Below the pieces are notes generated by a model. It was not told the DNA's origin. It did no database searches and worked only from the letters and a program-made list of their open reading frames with translations. From positions 23,366,527 through 23,430,526 of the forward strand of contig NC_133294.1 in the NCBI RefSeq assembly GCF_005239225.2: a stretch of DNA of 64,000 nt, written 5' to 3'. This document shows, piece after piece, positions 33,917 through 45,212 of the stretch; the first letter of the stretch is position 1, and every line of letters starts with the position of its first letter. The position numbers were made by a program, and so were the translations under genes. The DNA comes from Populus alba (Eukaryota > Streptophyta > Magnoliopsida > Malpighiales > Salicaceae).

Positions 33917-35000
33917 ATGGACTCTACTGTTGCTGACTTCTCCCTTAACCAAACTAGCATTGCAGCCGAGCCGGCCAACCACTCACAGGTAGCTGCTAGT
34001 GGTGCCTTCCCACAACAGCAGCCTCCTTCGCTAGTAGAGCAAAACAATGACACTTTTTCTCATGTTTCTATCATCCCTCTTCATATTATAGGGACATCAA
34101 CTCCAGCTATAGTTGCTTTGTCCAACACTCAACAAGTTGTTTTGTTGAAGCTTACGAACATAAATTATCTCTATTGGTGAATGTAGATGAAGCCATACCT
34201 TATTGGTCAGGGTGTTTTTCACTTTGTTGATGGCTTAGTGCCATGTCCTCCCTCTCATGTTTCTGACAATTATGCTAGTTTCTCTTTGATAAGTAACCCC
34301 TCTTTTCTTCATTGGAAGTAACATGAATAACTTATTTTGAGCGCGTTACTCTCCTTTCTCTCCATGGATGTGTTGCACCTTGTGGTCAATTGTCATACCT
34401 CACATTATGTTTGGCGCACTCTTAAAAAAGCTCTAGCATCTCCGTCTAATTCTCATATTATGCAACTTCATGGGTCTTTTCAATATCTTTGGCAATGTGA
34501 TGCTCCGGTTGCTATGCATATGCACCAAGCAAAATTGTCATTTGATGAATTGGCTGCTGTTGGCCGACCTATCTCTCTTGAAGATTTCAATCTACATGTG
34601 TTTTATGGCCTTCATGGTAAGTTCAAAGACTTAGTAACCAACCTCATTAATAAGGCAGAACTGCTATCATACACTGACCTTCATAACCATCTCCTTACCC
34701 ATGAATTTCTGCAGAAGACCTCCCTTCAATCCATGGATACAAGCTCACCTCTACTGCCTCAACCACTGCTATTACCAATGCCTTCTACTCACCATGCTAC
34801 ATCTCAGCAAAACCCTAATTTTAGCAGTAACAAGGGATGTTATAATGGTAATTGGCGTCTTAACAGGCACCACCACAACCATCAAAATCGGTCTAAATAC
34901 CATGGCTTCTATTCCTTTGCTCTTGCTAACTAGAGGCAAAATAAATAGCAAGAGAACATGTGCCCCTCTGATCTAAACAGTGGTCCTCTCACTAGTTTTT
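33917..35000 (+). pseudogene. Copia gag remnant
   Basis: Starts at the ATG at 33917 (MDSTVADFSL), a Ser/Gln-rich leader, with the LTNINYLYW motif of copia gag at the end of the first open part (stop at 34178). After stops at about 34318-34335 the frame is open again at 34337-34933: a UBN2-type gag core (TSHYVWRTLKKALAS, MHMHQAKLSFDELAAVG, LHNHLLTHEFLQK) and an Asn/His-rich tail. The stops make it inactive. Confidence 0.8.
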
Positions 35001-35099
35001 TGAGCAGAATGTCAAGTGTCAATTGTGCTCCACCTTAGGCTGCACAACTCCACAATGTGCACAACTTCGAGGGTAGTGGCCAATAGCCCTCTGCCAACC

Positions 35100-36690
35100 T
35101 TGCTGTTGGTAATGTTTCTGACAGTACTTGGTTCTTGAACACTGGCACGAACCAACATGTTATACCTGATCTTACAACTTTAACCGATTCTACATCCTAT
35201 CTTGTTAATGATAATTTATATATTGGTGAAGGTAAGGGCCTTGCCATATCCTATATTGAACATACCATATTACATTCCCCAAAACACATTTTTAAATTAT
35301 CTAATGTTCTTCATGAGCCTCATATTACCAAACCAATGCTTTTTGTTTATAAATTTTATTATGATAATAATGTTCATTTTGAATTTCAAGCATCTGTGTT
35401 TTATGTAATAGAACTCATCACTAAGGAACTGTTGTTTTTTCAGTCAGAGTAACGATGGTCTCTATGTTCTATTTGAGTCTTTTGCCACGTCCATCCCTCA
35501 GGCTTATTGGTCTCCTTGTGTTTCTGCAACTACTGATCTATGGCATCGTTGATTGGGTTATCCTACTTCTCGCATTTTAAATTTGTTACTTTTCAAAAAT
35601 AAAATAGTTTGTACTTTTAGATGCTCTTTTTGTCAATGTCAAGCTTGTTTGCTAAGCAAGTCATCGTGCTTGTTATTGAGATCTACGGATCACAAAACTA
35701 CTACCCCACTTGATTTGATATTTAGTGATGTTTGGGGCCCTGGTCCTATGTTTTCTTCTTATGGTTTTCATTACTTTGTTATATTTATCAATGCCCATAC
35801 CTAACATAAATGGTATTATCCTCTTGTTGCAAAATTCGATGTGTTTTCTACATTTCATCGCTTTCAAACACTTGTTGAGCATCAGTTTTCATGTAAAATT
35901 AAATATGTTCAAACTGATTGGGGTGGCGAATATTATAAGTTAAACCGATTCTTTTAGATTATTGGTTTTCATCACAAGTTAATATGTCCTCATACACACA
36001 AATAAAATGACATAGTTAAGCGTTGCCATCGGCACATTGTCGAAATTGGCCTTACCCTTCTAAGACAATATAGTGCCTCATTAAGATTTTAGAACTATGC
36101 ATTTGAATCATTAGTATATCTTATTAATCGCATGCCTACTCTTGTCCTCTAAAATAAATCTTTGTTGAGTGTCTATTTCCTCGTACTCCTGATTATGATT
36201 TTTTGTATAATTTTAGGTGTCTTTGTTTTCCTTTTTTGAATCCATATCATGCTCATAAGTTGGATTTTTTGTTCATCTCCATGTGTGTTCTTAGGATATA
36301 GTTCCTATCATCATGGTTATTAATGTTTTGATTTAGTGTCTCAACGTATTTATGTCTCCCATCATGTTCATTTTCATGAAGATGTGTTTTCTTTTGCAAA
36401 TTCTAAACATAGAGCCAACAATCATTCACCTACTCACAACATACACACCTCGTAATCTTGAATCCTTCCCTAAAGTTTCACCTTACTACCCCACCAATTC
36501 ACCAAACCAGCAACTCTAACCAGCCACCTACCACACCCCTTCAGATCCACCTCTCCTACCATGTCTGCCACCATCCCATTGCCACGCAGGCCTGCCCCTC
36601 TATCACCATTTGCTTGTTTTTTCTAGCGATCATTGTTCAAGGACAAGTTCTCCTTCTTCAAAGTTGCATGCTTCCAATTCTGCTACTGTA
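35100..36690 (+). pseudogene. Copia protease-integrase remnant
   Basis: A decayed protease site (WFLNTGTNQHVIPDLTTL, from about 35128; copia proteases normally have a DSGA-type core) is followed by a GAG-pre-integrase segment (LWHR, LGYPTSRILNLLL, CQCQACLLSKS). The start of the integrase core comes next (LDLIFSDVWGPGPMFSSYGF, about 35710-35770), and later fragments such as VHFHEDVFSF occur near 36370. Multiple stops and frame changes interrupt it, and it is not functional. The tail 36458-36690 is Pro/Thr-rich linker sequence. Confidence 0.75.
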
Positions 36691-37436
36691 GAGAAGACTA
36701 GTTTTACCGTAGGTTCTCTATAACTCTTGGGTAAATCCCTATATTTTGATTTAAAATAAAAAAGGAAAAATAAATTAAATAAATAATAATAATAAAAATA
36801 TATATAGAAGTTAATGTAGTGGAAATTATTATCTAATAAGGTGAATGTGGGACAATGATTAAACTGAATAAGTCAAACTTTAGGGCCAAATGGTTTTAAA
36901 ACAAAACAAAGAAGTACTTAAATGAAAAGGAGGGGGGGGGGACTTGAATATATATAAACAAGTGTGGAGTGGAATAAAACGGGCATGTTGACCGGCCATT
37001 GGAGGGCTTAAGAGGGATAAGAAATTGAGTGGAAAATTATCAAGGTGCATCCAAAATAAATCACAAAAAAAAGGGGTAGAACTAGTGATTAAGACATACT
37101 AGGAAGGGTTTTGAACAATGAAATCTCAAAAGGGAAACAATGAATTTTTCTTTTAAAGGAGAGGCATTGAGAGGAAAATAAGGGGGGAAGGCAGAAATAA
37201 ATTTTTGTGGTGATTTCAAGCTTTCCATTTCTTATTTCTTTGGGTTAGAAGGTAACAAATCCTTTTCTCTTAATTAAATTGATGCATTTAGTGGATTAAG
37301 ATTTCATTTAATTGTGCTAGTGTATAGTTATGGCATGAGTTGTGAGGTTGATTGGGTTAATATATGAAATTGTGATGAATTACTATTTAAATAAGTGAAA
37401 TAAGAGTGGGTAATGTTTTAATTTGTAAAATTAAAA
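36691..37436. other. AT-rich stretch without recognised genes
   Basis: Non-coding; purine-rich runs (GGAGGGGGGGG near 36930) and A/T tracts. It could be part of another LTR, but I found no partner, PBS or ends. Confidence 0.4.
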
Positions 37437-37729
37437 AAATTATATTAGTGATGAATTGATATTGTGGTAGGTTAATTTAATGGGTTGTGTGGTGAAGAAA
37501 TTATATTAGTGATAAATTGATATTGTTGTTGGTTAATTAAATGGGCTGTGTGATAATGTTGATGATGAAGAAATTATATTAGTGATGAATTGATATTGTT
37601 GATTGTTAATTAAATGAGTTGTGTGGTAATGTTGATGATGAAAAAATTATTTAAGTGATGAATTGATATTGTTGATTGTTAACTAAATGAGTTGTGTGGT
37701 AATGTTAATGATGAAGAAATTATATTAGT
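37437..37729 (+). repeat. Tandem repeat, ~72-bp unit
   Basis: Units start at about 37437, 37498, 37571, 37643 and 37717 with AAATTATATTAGTGATGAAT, then TTGATATTG and GAGTTGTGTGGTAATG. The fifth unit is cut after 13 bases by the Tat LTR at 37730, so the rest should lie beyond the right edge of the window. Confidence 0.85.
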
Positions 37730-40200
37730 TGTCATACCCTCTCGAGAGCTCGACGTCGAGGCGACCCTTCCTGGAGCGGGAGATTGATGTCGAGGTCTTT
37801 GTTTTGTGAAAAAGAGAGTCGTCACCTAGTATTATGGTCACTAAGAACCCTAATTGGTCTTTTAGAGATTCTAAGGTAAGGGACTGACTGCGTAAAGGGA
37901 AGGTTTTAGCACCCCTAGTATGCCCTACCAAAGGTACATTGCTTGGTGTTTAGTTTGCTTTATCATTGCTATGGTGTTGGTGTCTTCTAATCAGTTTTCT
38001 TGGGATGAGTTTGCTATGATGAATGGACTTGGGTTCAAAGTCTAAAAGAAAAAAAAAACCCTTGGCCAATATGGATTATACCTTTAGATATGTCTATAGT
38101 GTGCCAAGAAGAACCAATGCAAATCTCTTGAAATTTGTGTTTGATTTGAAATAAATTTACAACCTATGAATTAAGAGACAACTAAAATAGAAATCTAAGG
38201 AGATTAAAAGCTCATTTTCCCTTTAGTATTTCAAGTGTTTGTGACTCGTAAATCACAAGGAAAAGAAACAAAAAAACTAAGAAATTTAAGGAAATTCAAG
38301 GTGCTTTAAAAGCCTATTTTTGCCTTAGTATTTCATACTTTCATGACCCATAAACCGTTGAATCAAAATTTGAAATGTCCTCAATTATAATTGAGGCTTC
38401 TTTCAAGGATGTGCAATTAAATTGTTCTAAATAACATTTTGGGCATAAACCTACCATTATATTAAAAATGAACAAGTTAGATTACTCTTAACAAAATTTC
38501 AGACATTTACCTTTCATAAGTTTTTTTTCCCTTATATTATTAACGGATAATGACTTATTATTCCTAGAAAAGTATTTTGAATATTAACCACTTGGGGTTT
38601 TTTTTTATTCAAATATTAACAGTGAATAATATCAAATTATTTCCAATAATATTTTGGACTTTAACCTCTTTGGGATTTCTTTATCAAAATATCAATGGTG
38701 AATAAAATTATTCCCATTAATATTTTGGAGAGTAACCCATTTGGGATTTCTTTATCCAACTATTAATGGTGAATAAAGATGAATTCCCTAAAAATAAGAT
38801 TTATATATTTTTGAAATATTGGCCAACACCCTTTGGATTAAACATGTTGCAAAATCCAAAATGCAAGAAAATAATTTTTGTGTTTAAGAAATCCATGCTA
38901 AAAACACATTTTCTTTTAAAACTTTGAATATTTGTTTTTTTTTTTTAAAGAGAAATGTTCAAAATATGTTAGAGTATTGACCGTATGCAACAGGCAAGAA
39001 AACATTTTTTATAATAATCAAAACACAAGCATCACAACAATCACAATTAAAACCACAAACCATCACATATATTTCTAACATCACAACACTTAAACAATGC
39101 ATGTAAAACAAAGCAGGAGGAACTCGACAGAGGAAAAAAAACTTTCAAAAGCCAAATCTCATCAAACAGACTTCGGTCCATCAACTCAAACTCAGAACCT
39201 AAACATAACATGACCCATTATTTTCAACATAAAGGAGTAAGTCTGCGTACACATGAAATTCACAGCTTTGAACCCAATCCTATAGCAGAACCCGTGACTC
39301 ACGCCCCCCTTTTCTTAATCTCAGGTATTGCCATGTTTGTTTCATGTAAAAAGGAAAGAACTTGAACAACATGCCTTTGTACTATGTATGTTAAAGACTA
39401 TAACTATAGACCAATGGCTAGCTATCTCCCTTCTCACAGAAACATAAATGAAAATGTGAACCAAACCCCTGCCAAAAGACCCCCTCTCGCATTTTTCTTT
39501 ATGGATAAAACTAAAATCCATGTGGAAGACATTCCTATAAAAATCCCAATCAAGAAGGCATTGAGTAGAGGGAGGAAGGGACAATGAAGAACTTTAAAAC
39601 CCACGGTCTCTCATAGTAATAGAATAAGAAAAGAGCACACAACTTTAACATAAACAATAATCAAAACTCAAAATCATGGAAGGAACATTGGGTAAGCATA
39701 ACACCTTTTATCAAAACAAAGACTGAATATCTAGAGCAAAAGAAGAAATAGGTTTTGGAATAGAACAAATCACAGATGCCAAGTTTAAATATAGCAAGGA
39801 TGAAGAAACTGGAAACTAATACTTGCGGATCCTGCTTGTTTGAATGCAGAAGATGAAGTACAGACAAATGGAAAAGACTTTGCCTTTCTACCTCTGAAAA
39901 CCAAAGAAAGCTTCCTTTTTTTGCTGTTAGGAGTTTTAAAAAACCCTTAGATTTTGTGAACTCCTTTTTGGCAATGTAGGATAGACTGGAGATAATCTTC
40001 CCTCTTGTTCTCATCTTTTTTTTTTTTTTTTTTTTTTCTGTTTCTCTAACCTCAGCCTTATGCTTGTTCTCTTTGTTTTTCTTCACTCTTTCTGTACGTC
40101 TCTCTTTACTTCACCTCTTTATTATTTTTCTTTAGCAACTCATTTATATAGCCAAACGAAAACTTGGAGACTACCCTAACGCCCTCTCATCCCAGCCGTT
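37730..40200 (-). repeat. Tat-type LTR, 3' part, interrupted by A3
   Basis: Read from the plus strand it begins TGTCATACCCTCTCGAG, the reversed end of a Tat-type LTR. Its U5 block (37810-38000) matches 49870-50060 closely (GTCACCTAGTATTATGGTCA, GGTTTTAGCACCCCTAGTA). A TATA-like site lies at about 40143-40152 on the minus strand (CTATATAAATG). It breaks off at 40200, where A3 begins, so the LTR start should lie beyond the right edge of the window. The last bases, CCGTT (40196-40200), are the presumed target duplication of A3. Frames within it (such as 39661-40086) show no domains. Confidence 0.75.
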
Positions 40201-40911
40201 TGACATGATTAAAGAGTTGATGTCTTCTCCCAAGTGTAGGAGTGTCGAAGTAATAAATAACCCAACAAAACCGGGGTTGAACCACATGGAGGTTAACTAT
40301 ATAAATTATAAATAATAATGATGACGACGACGACGACGGTGTAAAGAAGACTTTGAGATGTAATATTAATGTGGAGATTAAACAAGGATAAAAGCAATTG
40401 TCAAGGTTAGAGGATGCATTAATAGTATTAGAAATAAGTATAGTATAAACTCTTTTTATTAATCAAATGGAAACCACACACAAAGGAGGTTTCAATCCGA
40501 TGATTTATCCTTAATAGTTCATTATAAATTTTTATCATGATCATATTAATTATCTTATTTTAGTAACACCATACTTTTAAATATTGTTAGGAATTCATGA
40601 TGTTAACTTATGTTAACAACAAATCAAGTTCCTTTCATATCACATGTGTAGGTTATACCATACTGGTGGCTATGAAAGTGCCAAGAATTTGTTGTACCAA
40701 GTGTTATACAACACAAATCTAGATTAACCATTTAACAAGTAAGGTATTAAGAATTAGTAAGATAAAAAGATAAGACATGTTAATAACAAACTTTCTTAAA
40801 TATAAACATTGAAGTCCATGTTGAGTTTATATTATACCTATTCTAACACCATTAGTGAAACCTTTTCACTTTGACATAATAAACTTAGCTAAACATAATG
40901 AAGAAGATAAA

Positions 40912-42925
40912 TGATTAGTACTTAAAAGTGCATGTTTATCAAGGTTTTATATCATCATTTTGCACTTGAAGTATCAATAACTCCTTAACTAAAGCTTGTT
41001 TTATAATAACAGGTCTGATACTATAAAATGCCTTAATATATGGTAAATATTCATCTTAAATGCAGGCTTATCACATAAATCAAAGGATTGATTGATGCAT
41101 TCAACTACTGAAATTTTGAAGATAAAGAAGGGTGAAGCTTAGAAAAGAGATGTTGGTGCAGTCCAAACTAGAACACTATTCGGTAATTGGGTCATATCTC
41201 GAGTTCTAGATATCCAAATGATCTCAAATTTTTAACAGATTTAGTAAAACATAGGCCTACAACTTTCATGTGGACACCAAGATATAAGAAGGCCGTTTTC
41301 AAGTCCAAATTATAGCAACAACGGAGAAGTCCGAATCTCTCCTGTAGCCCAGACACTGTTCAGTGTTCAGCCCATATCTTGAGTTCTAGAAGTCCAAATG
41401 ACCTCAACTTTTTTTTCCTGGAAAGCTAACAGAATTTCCTAGAGCTTTCATGAGTACATATGGTTCCATTTCTGATGTTAGCAATGATGTTTTATTCAGA
41501 CAAGAAGATAAGGATTTTAACCAAGTCAAGATGTGGCCACCCACTCAACAATTATTCATCAAATCAATAGTTCCAAATTTTGGCCTATAAAAGGAGGCAT
41601 TTTCCATGCATTTAGGCATCTTGGTGTTCAGATCAAGATCATGCTCTTGCTCTCTTTCTTTGTATTTTGTAATGTTTAAGTTTTATTTGATGTTATATTA
41701 ATCTCTTGTTTATGCTCTTCATTTCCTTTCCTTTATTTGTATAATTATGCTCTTATCTTGTTTATTTATGTTTCTTTCTTTCATTATGTTTAGCTAAATC
41801 TATTATGTCAAGGTGAAAAGGTTACACTAATGGTGTAAGAATAAGTATAGTATAAACTCAACATGGACTTTAATGCTTGATATTAACATGTTTTATATTT
41901 ATTATCTTGCTTACTCTTAATACCTTTTTTGTTAAATGGTTAATCTAGATTTGTGTTGAACAACCCTTGGTACAACAAATGCTTGGCACTTTCATAGCCC
42001 AACCGTATGGTAAAACTTACACCTGTGTTATGAAAGGAACTTGATTTGTTGTTAACATAAGTTATCACCATGAATACCTGATAATATTTACAAGTATTGG
42101 CATTACTCGAATAAGATAATTAATGTAATCATGTTAACAATTATAATATGATTGGAACCCCCTTTGTGTGTGGTTTCCAGTTGAATAATAACAGTTTATA
42201 CTATACTTATTTGAAGTACCATTAGTGGATCCTCTAACCTTGATATTTTTTTTTATAATTGTTTATTCCTTACAGTAATCTTCCATCTCAAAGTTCTCAT
42301 TAATTTTCTTCCTCTTCTCTTTTTTACTACTACTACTACTACTACTATTTACATTCTTGTCATTTTTATGTATGTTAAGTATGCTCTGTGTTTGATCAAG
42401 GATCCTGACATTGTTGGTCTTGCCTTGTTCATTCGCATCAGAAATATGTTTATATTATATAATATATCTCTTTGATCTTTTCATAAACTCAGTATATAGG
42501 CTGGAAACCTGTGACCCGATCTTTTAGATCATGCTCTGTGTTTGATCAAGGATCCTGACATTGTTGGTCTTGCCTTGTTCATTCGCATCAGAAATATGTT
42601 TATATTATATAATATATCTCTTTGATCTTTTCATAAACTCAGTATATAGGCTGGAAACCTGTGACCCGATCTTTTAGATCATGCTCTGTGTTTGATCAAG
42701 GATCTTGACATTGTTGGTCTTGCCTTGTTCATTCGCATCAGAAATATGTTTATATTATATAATATATCTCTTTGATCTTTTCATAAACTCAGTATATAGG
42801 CTGGAAACCTGTTACCCGATCTTTTAGATCATTCTCAGGTATAACAACGCCACGTACTGAGTATTATTATTATTATTATTATTATTACTAGTAATATTAT
42901 TATTACTATTACTATTATTGTTATT

Positions 42926-42957
<32 letters not shown>

Positions 42958-43077
42958 ATTGTTATTTATAATTTATACAATTAACCTCTCTATGGTTCGA
43001 CCCCAGTCTTGTTGGGTTATTTATTACTTAGACACTCCTGCACTTGTGAGAAGACATCAAGCTTTTTGGTCATGTCA
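40912..43077 (+). repeat. Solo LTR with TSD ATAAA and an internal triplication
   Basis: TGATTAGTAC to GGTCATGTCA, flanked by ATAAA (40907-40911 and 43078-43082). At 2166 bp it is longer than other copies, mainly because of three 150-bp tandem units (42381-42830) and a long GTT tract (42928-42956). TATA box near 41586 (CCTATAAAAGGAGGC). Confidence 0.94.
42381..42830 (+). repeat. Three tandem 150-bp units in the solo LTR
   Basis: Units begin at 42381, 42531 and 42681 with ATGCTCTGTGTTTGATCAAG and differ at only a few bases (for example CCTGAC/CTTGAC and GTGACC/GTTACC). The homologous solo LTR at 7490-7650 has a single unit. Near identity means a recent local duplication. Confidence 0.95.
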
Positions 43078-43947
43078 ATAAACATAAATAAACAACATAA
43101 GAACATAAGTATAGTAATGGAAATGAAAAGCATAAACAAGAGATTAAAGAAAATATAACATGAAATAAAACTTAAAACATTACAAAAATATAAAGAAAGA
43201 AAAAAAGAGCATGATCTTGATATGAAAGCCAAGATGCCTAAATGCATGGAAAATGCCTCCTTTTATATGCCAAAAATTTAGAACTATTGATTTGATGACT
43301 AATTATTGAGTGGGTGGCCACATCTTGACTTGGTGACAATCCTTATCTTCTTCTGTAAACAAAAACATCATTGCTAACGTCAGAATTTGAACAGATTTAT
43401 GTCATTAAAGTTCTAGTAAATTGTCTCAGCTTTCAAACAAAAAAAATCGATGCATTTGGACTTCTAGAACTAGAGACATGGGTTAAACACTGAACAGTGT
43501 CTGGGCTGTAGGACAGATTCAAACTTCTCCGTTGTTGCTATAATTTGAACTTAAAAATGGTGTTTTTGAATCTTGCACTTCTCATGAAAGTTTTAGGCCT
43601 ATGTCTTAGCTTTCCATCCATATAGAGCAGACCTAAATCCAAATTCTACAACTCTAGTTATGAACCAATGACTGAATAGTGTTTCATTTTGGAATGAATT
43701 AGCTTCTCTTTTCTAAGCTTAGCCCTCTCTTTGCCTTCTCAATTTCAGTAGTTAAACTAATCAATCAATCCCTTGATTTATGTGATAGACTTGCATTTAA
43801 GATAAACATTTACCATAAATTGAAGGTATCTTATATTATTAGATATGTTATTATAAAACATGATCTAGTTAAAGAGTTATTGATACTTTAAGTGCAAAAT
43901 GATGATATATAAAACCTTGATAAAAATACACTTTTAAGTACTAATCA

Positions 43948-45212
43948 CACCCCCCAACCAGCTTATTACTAGTCCCTAGTAATCAAAGCGTTAAAATAGA
44001 AAAAAATAATTTGCAAGTTCCACAAAGCAAGGCATTTATCATTCAACTTCCATTAATCTATCCAAATAAATAAACTCTCATTATATATAGATATATACAT
44101 ACATACATAAAAAGACAGGTTTATTAATATTTTATTTAAGAGGTATTACCTTTTAAATAAAATATTAATAAACCTGTCTTTTTATGTGCTTATTGTATGA
44201 AAACATAGATGATGGGACTTTTATTGGAAGAAAACAATATTCTATTCTAATATTTAAGGTTGACATCCTTGGGTTGTGATTATTATCTTCTTTTTTTTAA
44301 TATATATACATATAACTTAAAAACACAATGCATCTTTAACCCATGTGACAAGCTTTCAACTAATGACTCCCAGACCAGTTGGTCTTAGGGCATTAGGTGT
44401 TAAGACACCCCTTATAAGCTTAGTAACTCGGGTTGCAGATACTGATACATAGATAATGCAATGTTTGATTCCCATAAGCATTTCTCCTGAACTCATGTAA
44501 CAAGCACTAGGCCAATAGCTCCCAAGTCAGTTGACTTTATGGTATTAGGTTTTAAAACACCCATTCAGGATTAATTGCATAGGTTAGGGAGGCTACGAAA
44601 CCAAACTTATCTACGTTTTTATCATCATCAATATTATCAATTTTTTTTTTTTTGCAAATTATATACTATCCATTTCCCTTAGTTGCTACCTTTAACAAAA
44701 GAAAATAAATAATGCAATAATCCAATGTGCAACCCATAATCATATGTTAAAATGTGTGTGAAAAATAAAGGTTTATAAATACTTGTTTAATAAGTATATG
44801 AGCAGAAACTATTGATAATAACGCGAGAGTTTGTAAACTTGAATATTTCAAGAGAAGTATGTGATAGACCTTGTTATGAATATTGCAAATAACCATTGGA
44901 AAATGTTTACTAAGATGCGTCTCAAGAGTCAATAAAATTCTCCCTTACTTTACCATCCTAGTAATAACAGTTTTGTCAAATGGTTTTAATAATAGCAAAA
45001 ACAGTTAGTAAGTTGTTTTTTAATGTCAACTACTACTCTCTCCCCCCAACCAAAATGAGACATTGTCCTCAATGCCTTAAGGTAGAAAGATAAAGTATAG
45101 AAGACATCACTTGAAACAACGAACACTAACAAACCTGAAATACACTTAAATAAATATAAGAAATGACAAAAAAAAATAATAAGCTATTAATAAAACCAAA
45201 AGACACAAGGTT
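43948..45212 (-). other. A3 3' non-coding tail
   Basis: Collinear with 30520-31776 of A2. The PPT (reversed, CACCCCCCAACCAGC) is next to the LTR. A unique inverted duplication around 44121-44185 (TTATTAATATTTTATTTAAG and its complement) is not in A2. The hairpin pair lies at about 44361-44415 and 44517-44575, and the internal PPT-like CTCTCCCCCCAACC at 45039-45052. Confidence 0.8.

Larger units (their letters stand above)
33697..36690 (+). mobile_element. Truncated Ty1/copia retrotransposon
   Basis: A short LTR-like segment (33697-33862, TGCTAGGAATATTAAG to TTCTCA) is followed by a copia-type initiator-Met primer site (TGGTATCAGTG, 33866-33876; the usual form ends AGAGC). Then come gag, a protease remnant and integrase with many stops. 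RT, RNase H and a 3' LTR are not seen, so the element is cut off near 36690. No target duplication was identified. Confidence 0.8.
40201..43947 (-). repeat. A3 3' LTR, split by a solo LTR
   Basis: The outer parts 40201-40911 and 43083-43947 form one minus-strand LTR of about 1.58 kb (start TGATTAG at 43947, end at 40201). The inner part is a solo LTR in the opposite orientation, flanked by ATAAA duplicates. Confidence 0.9.
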
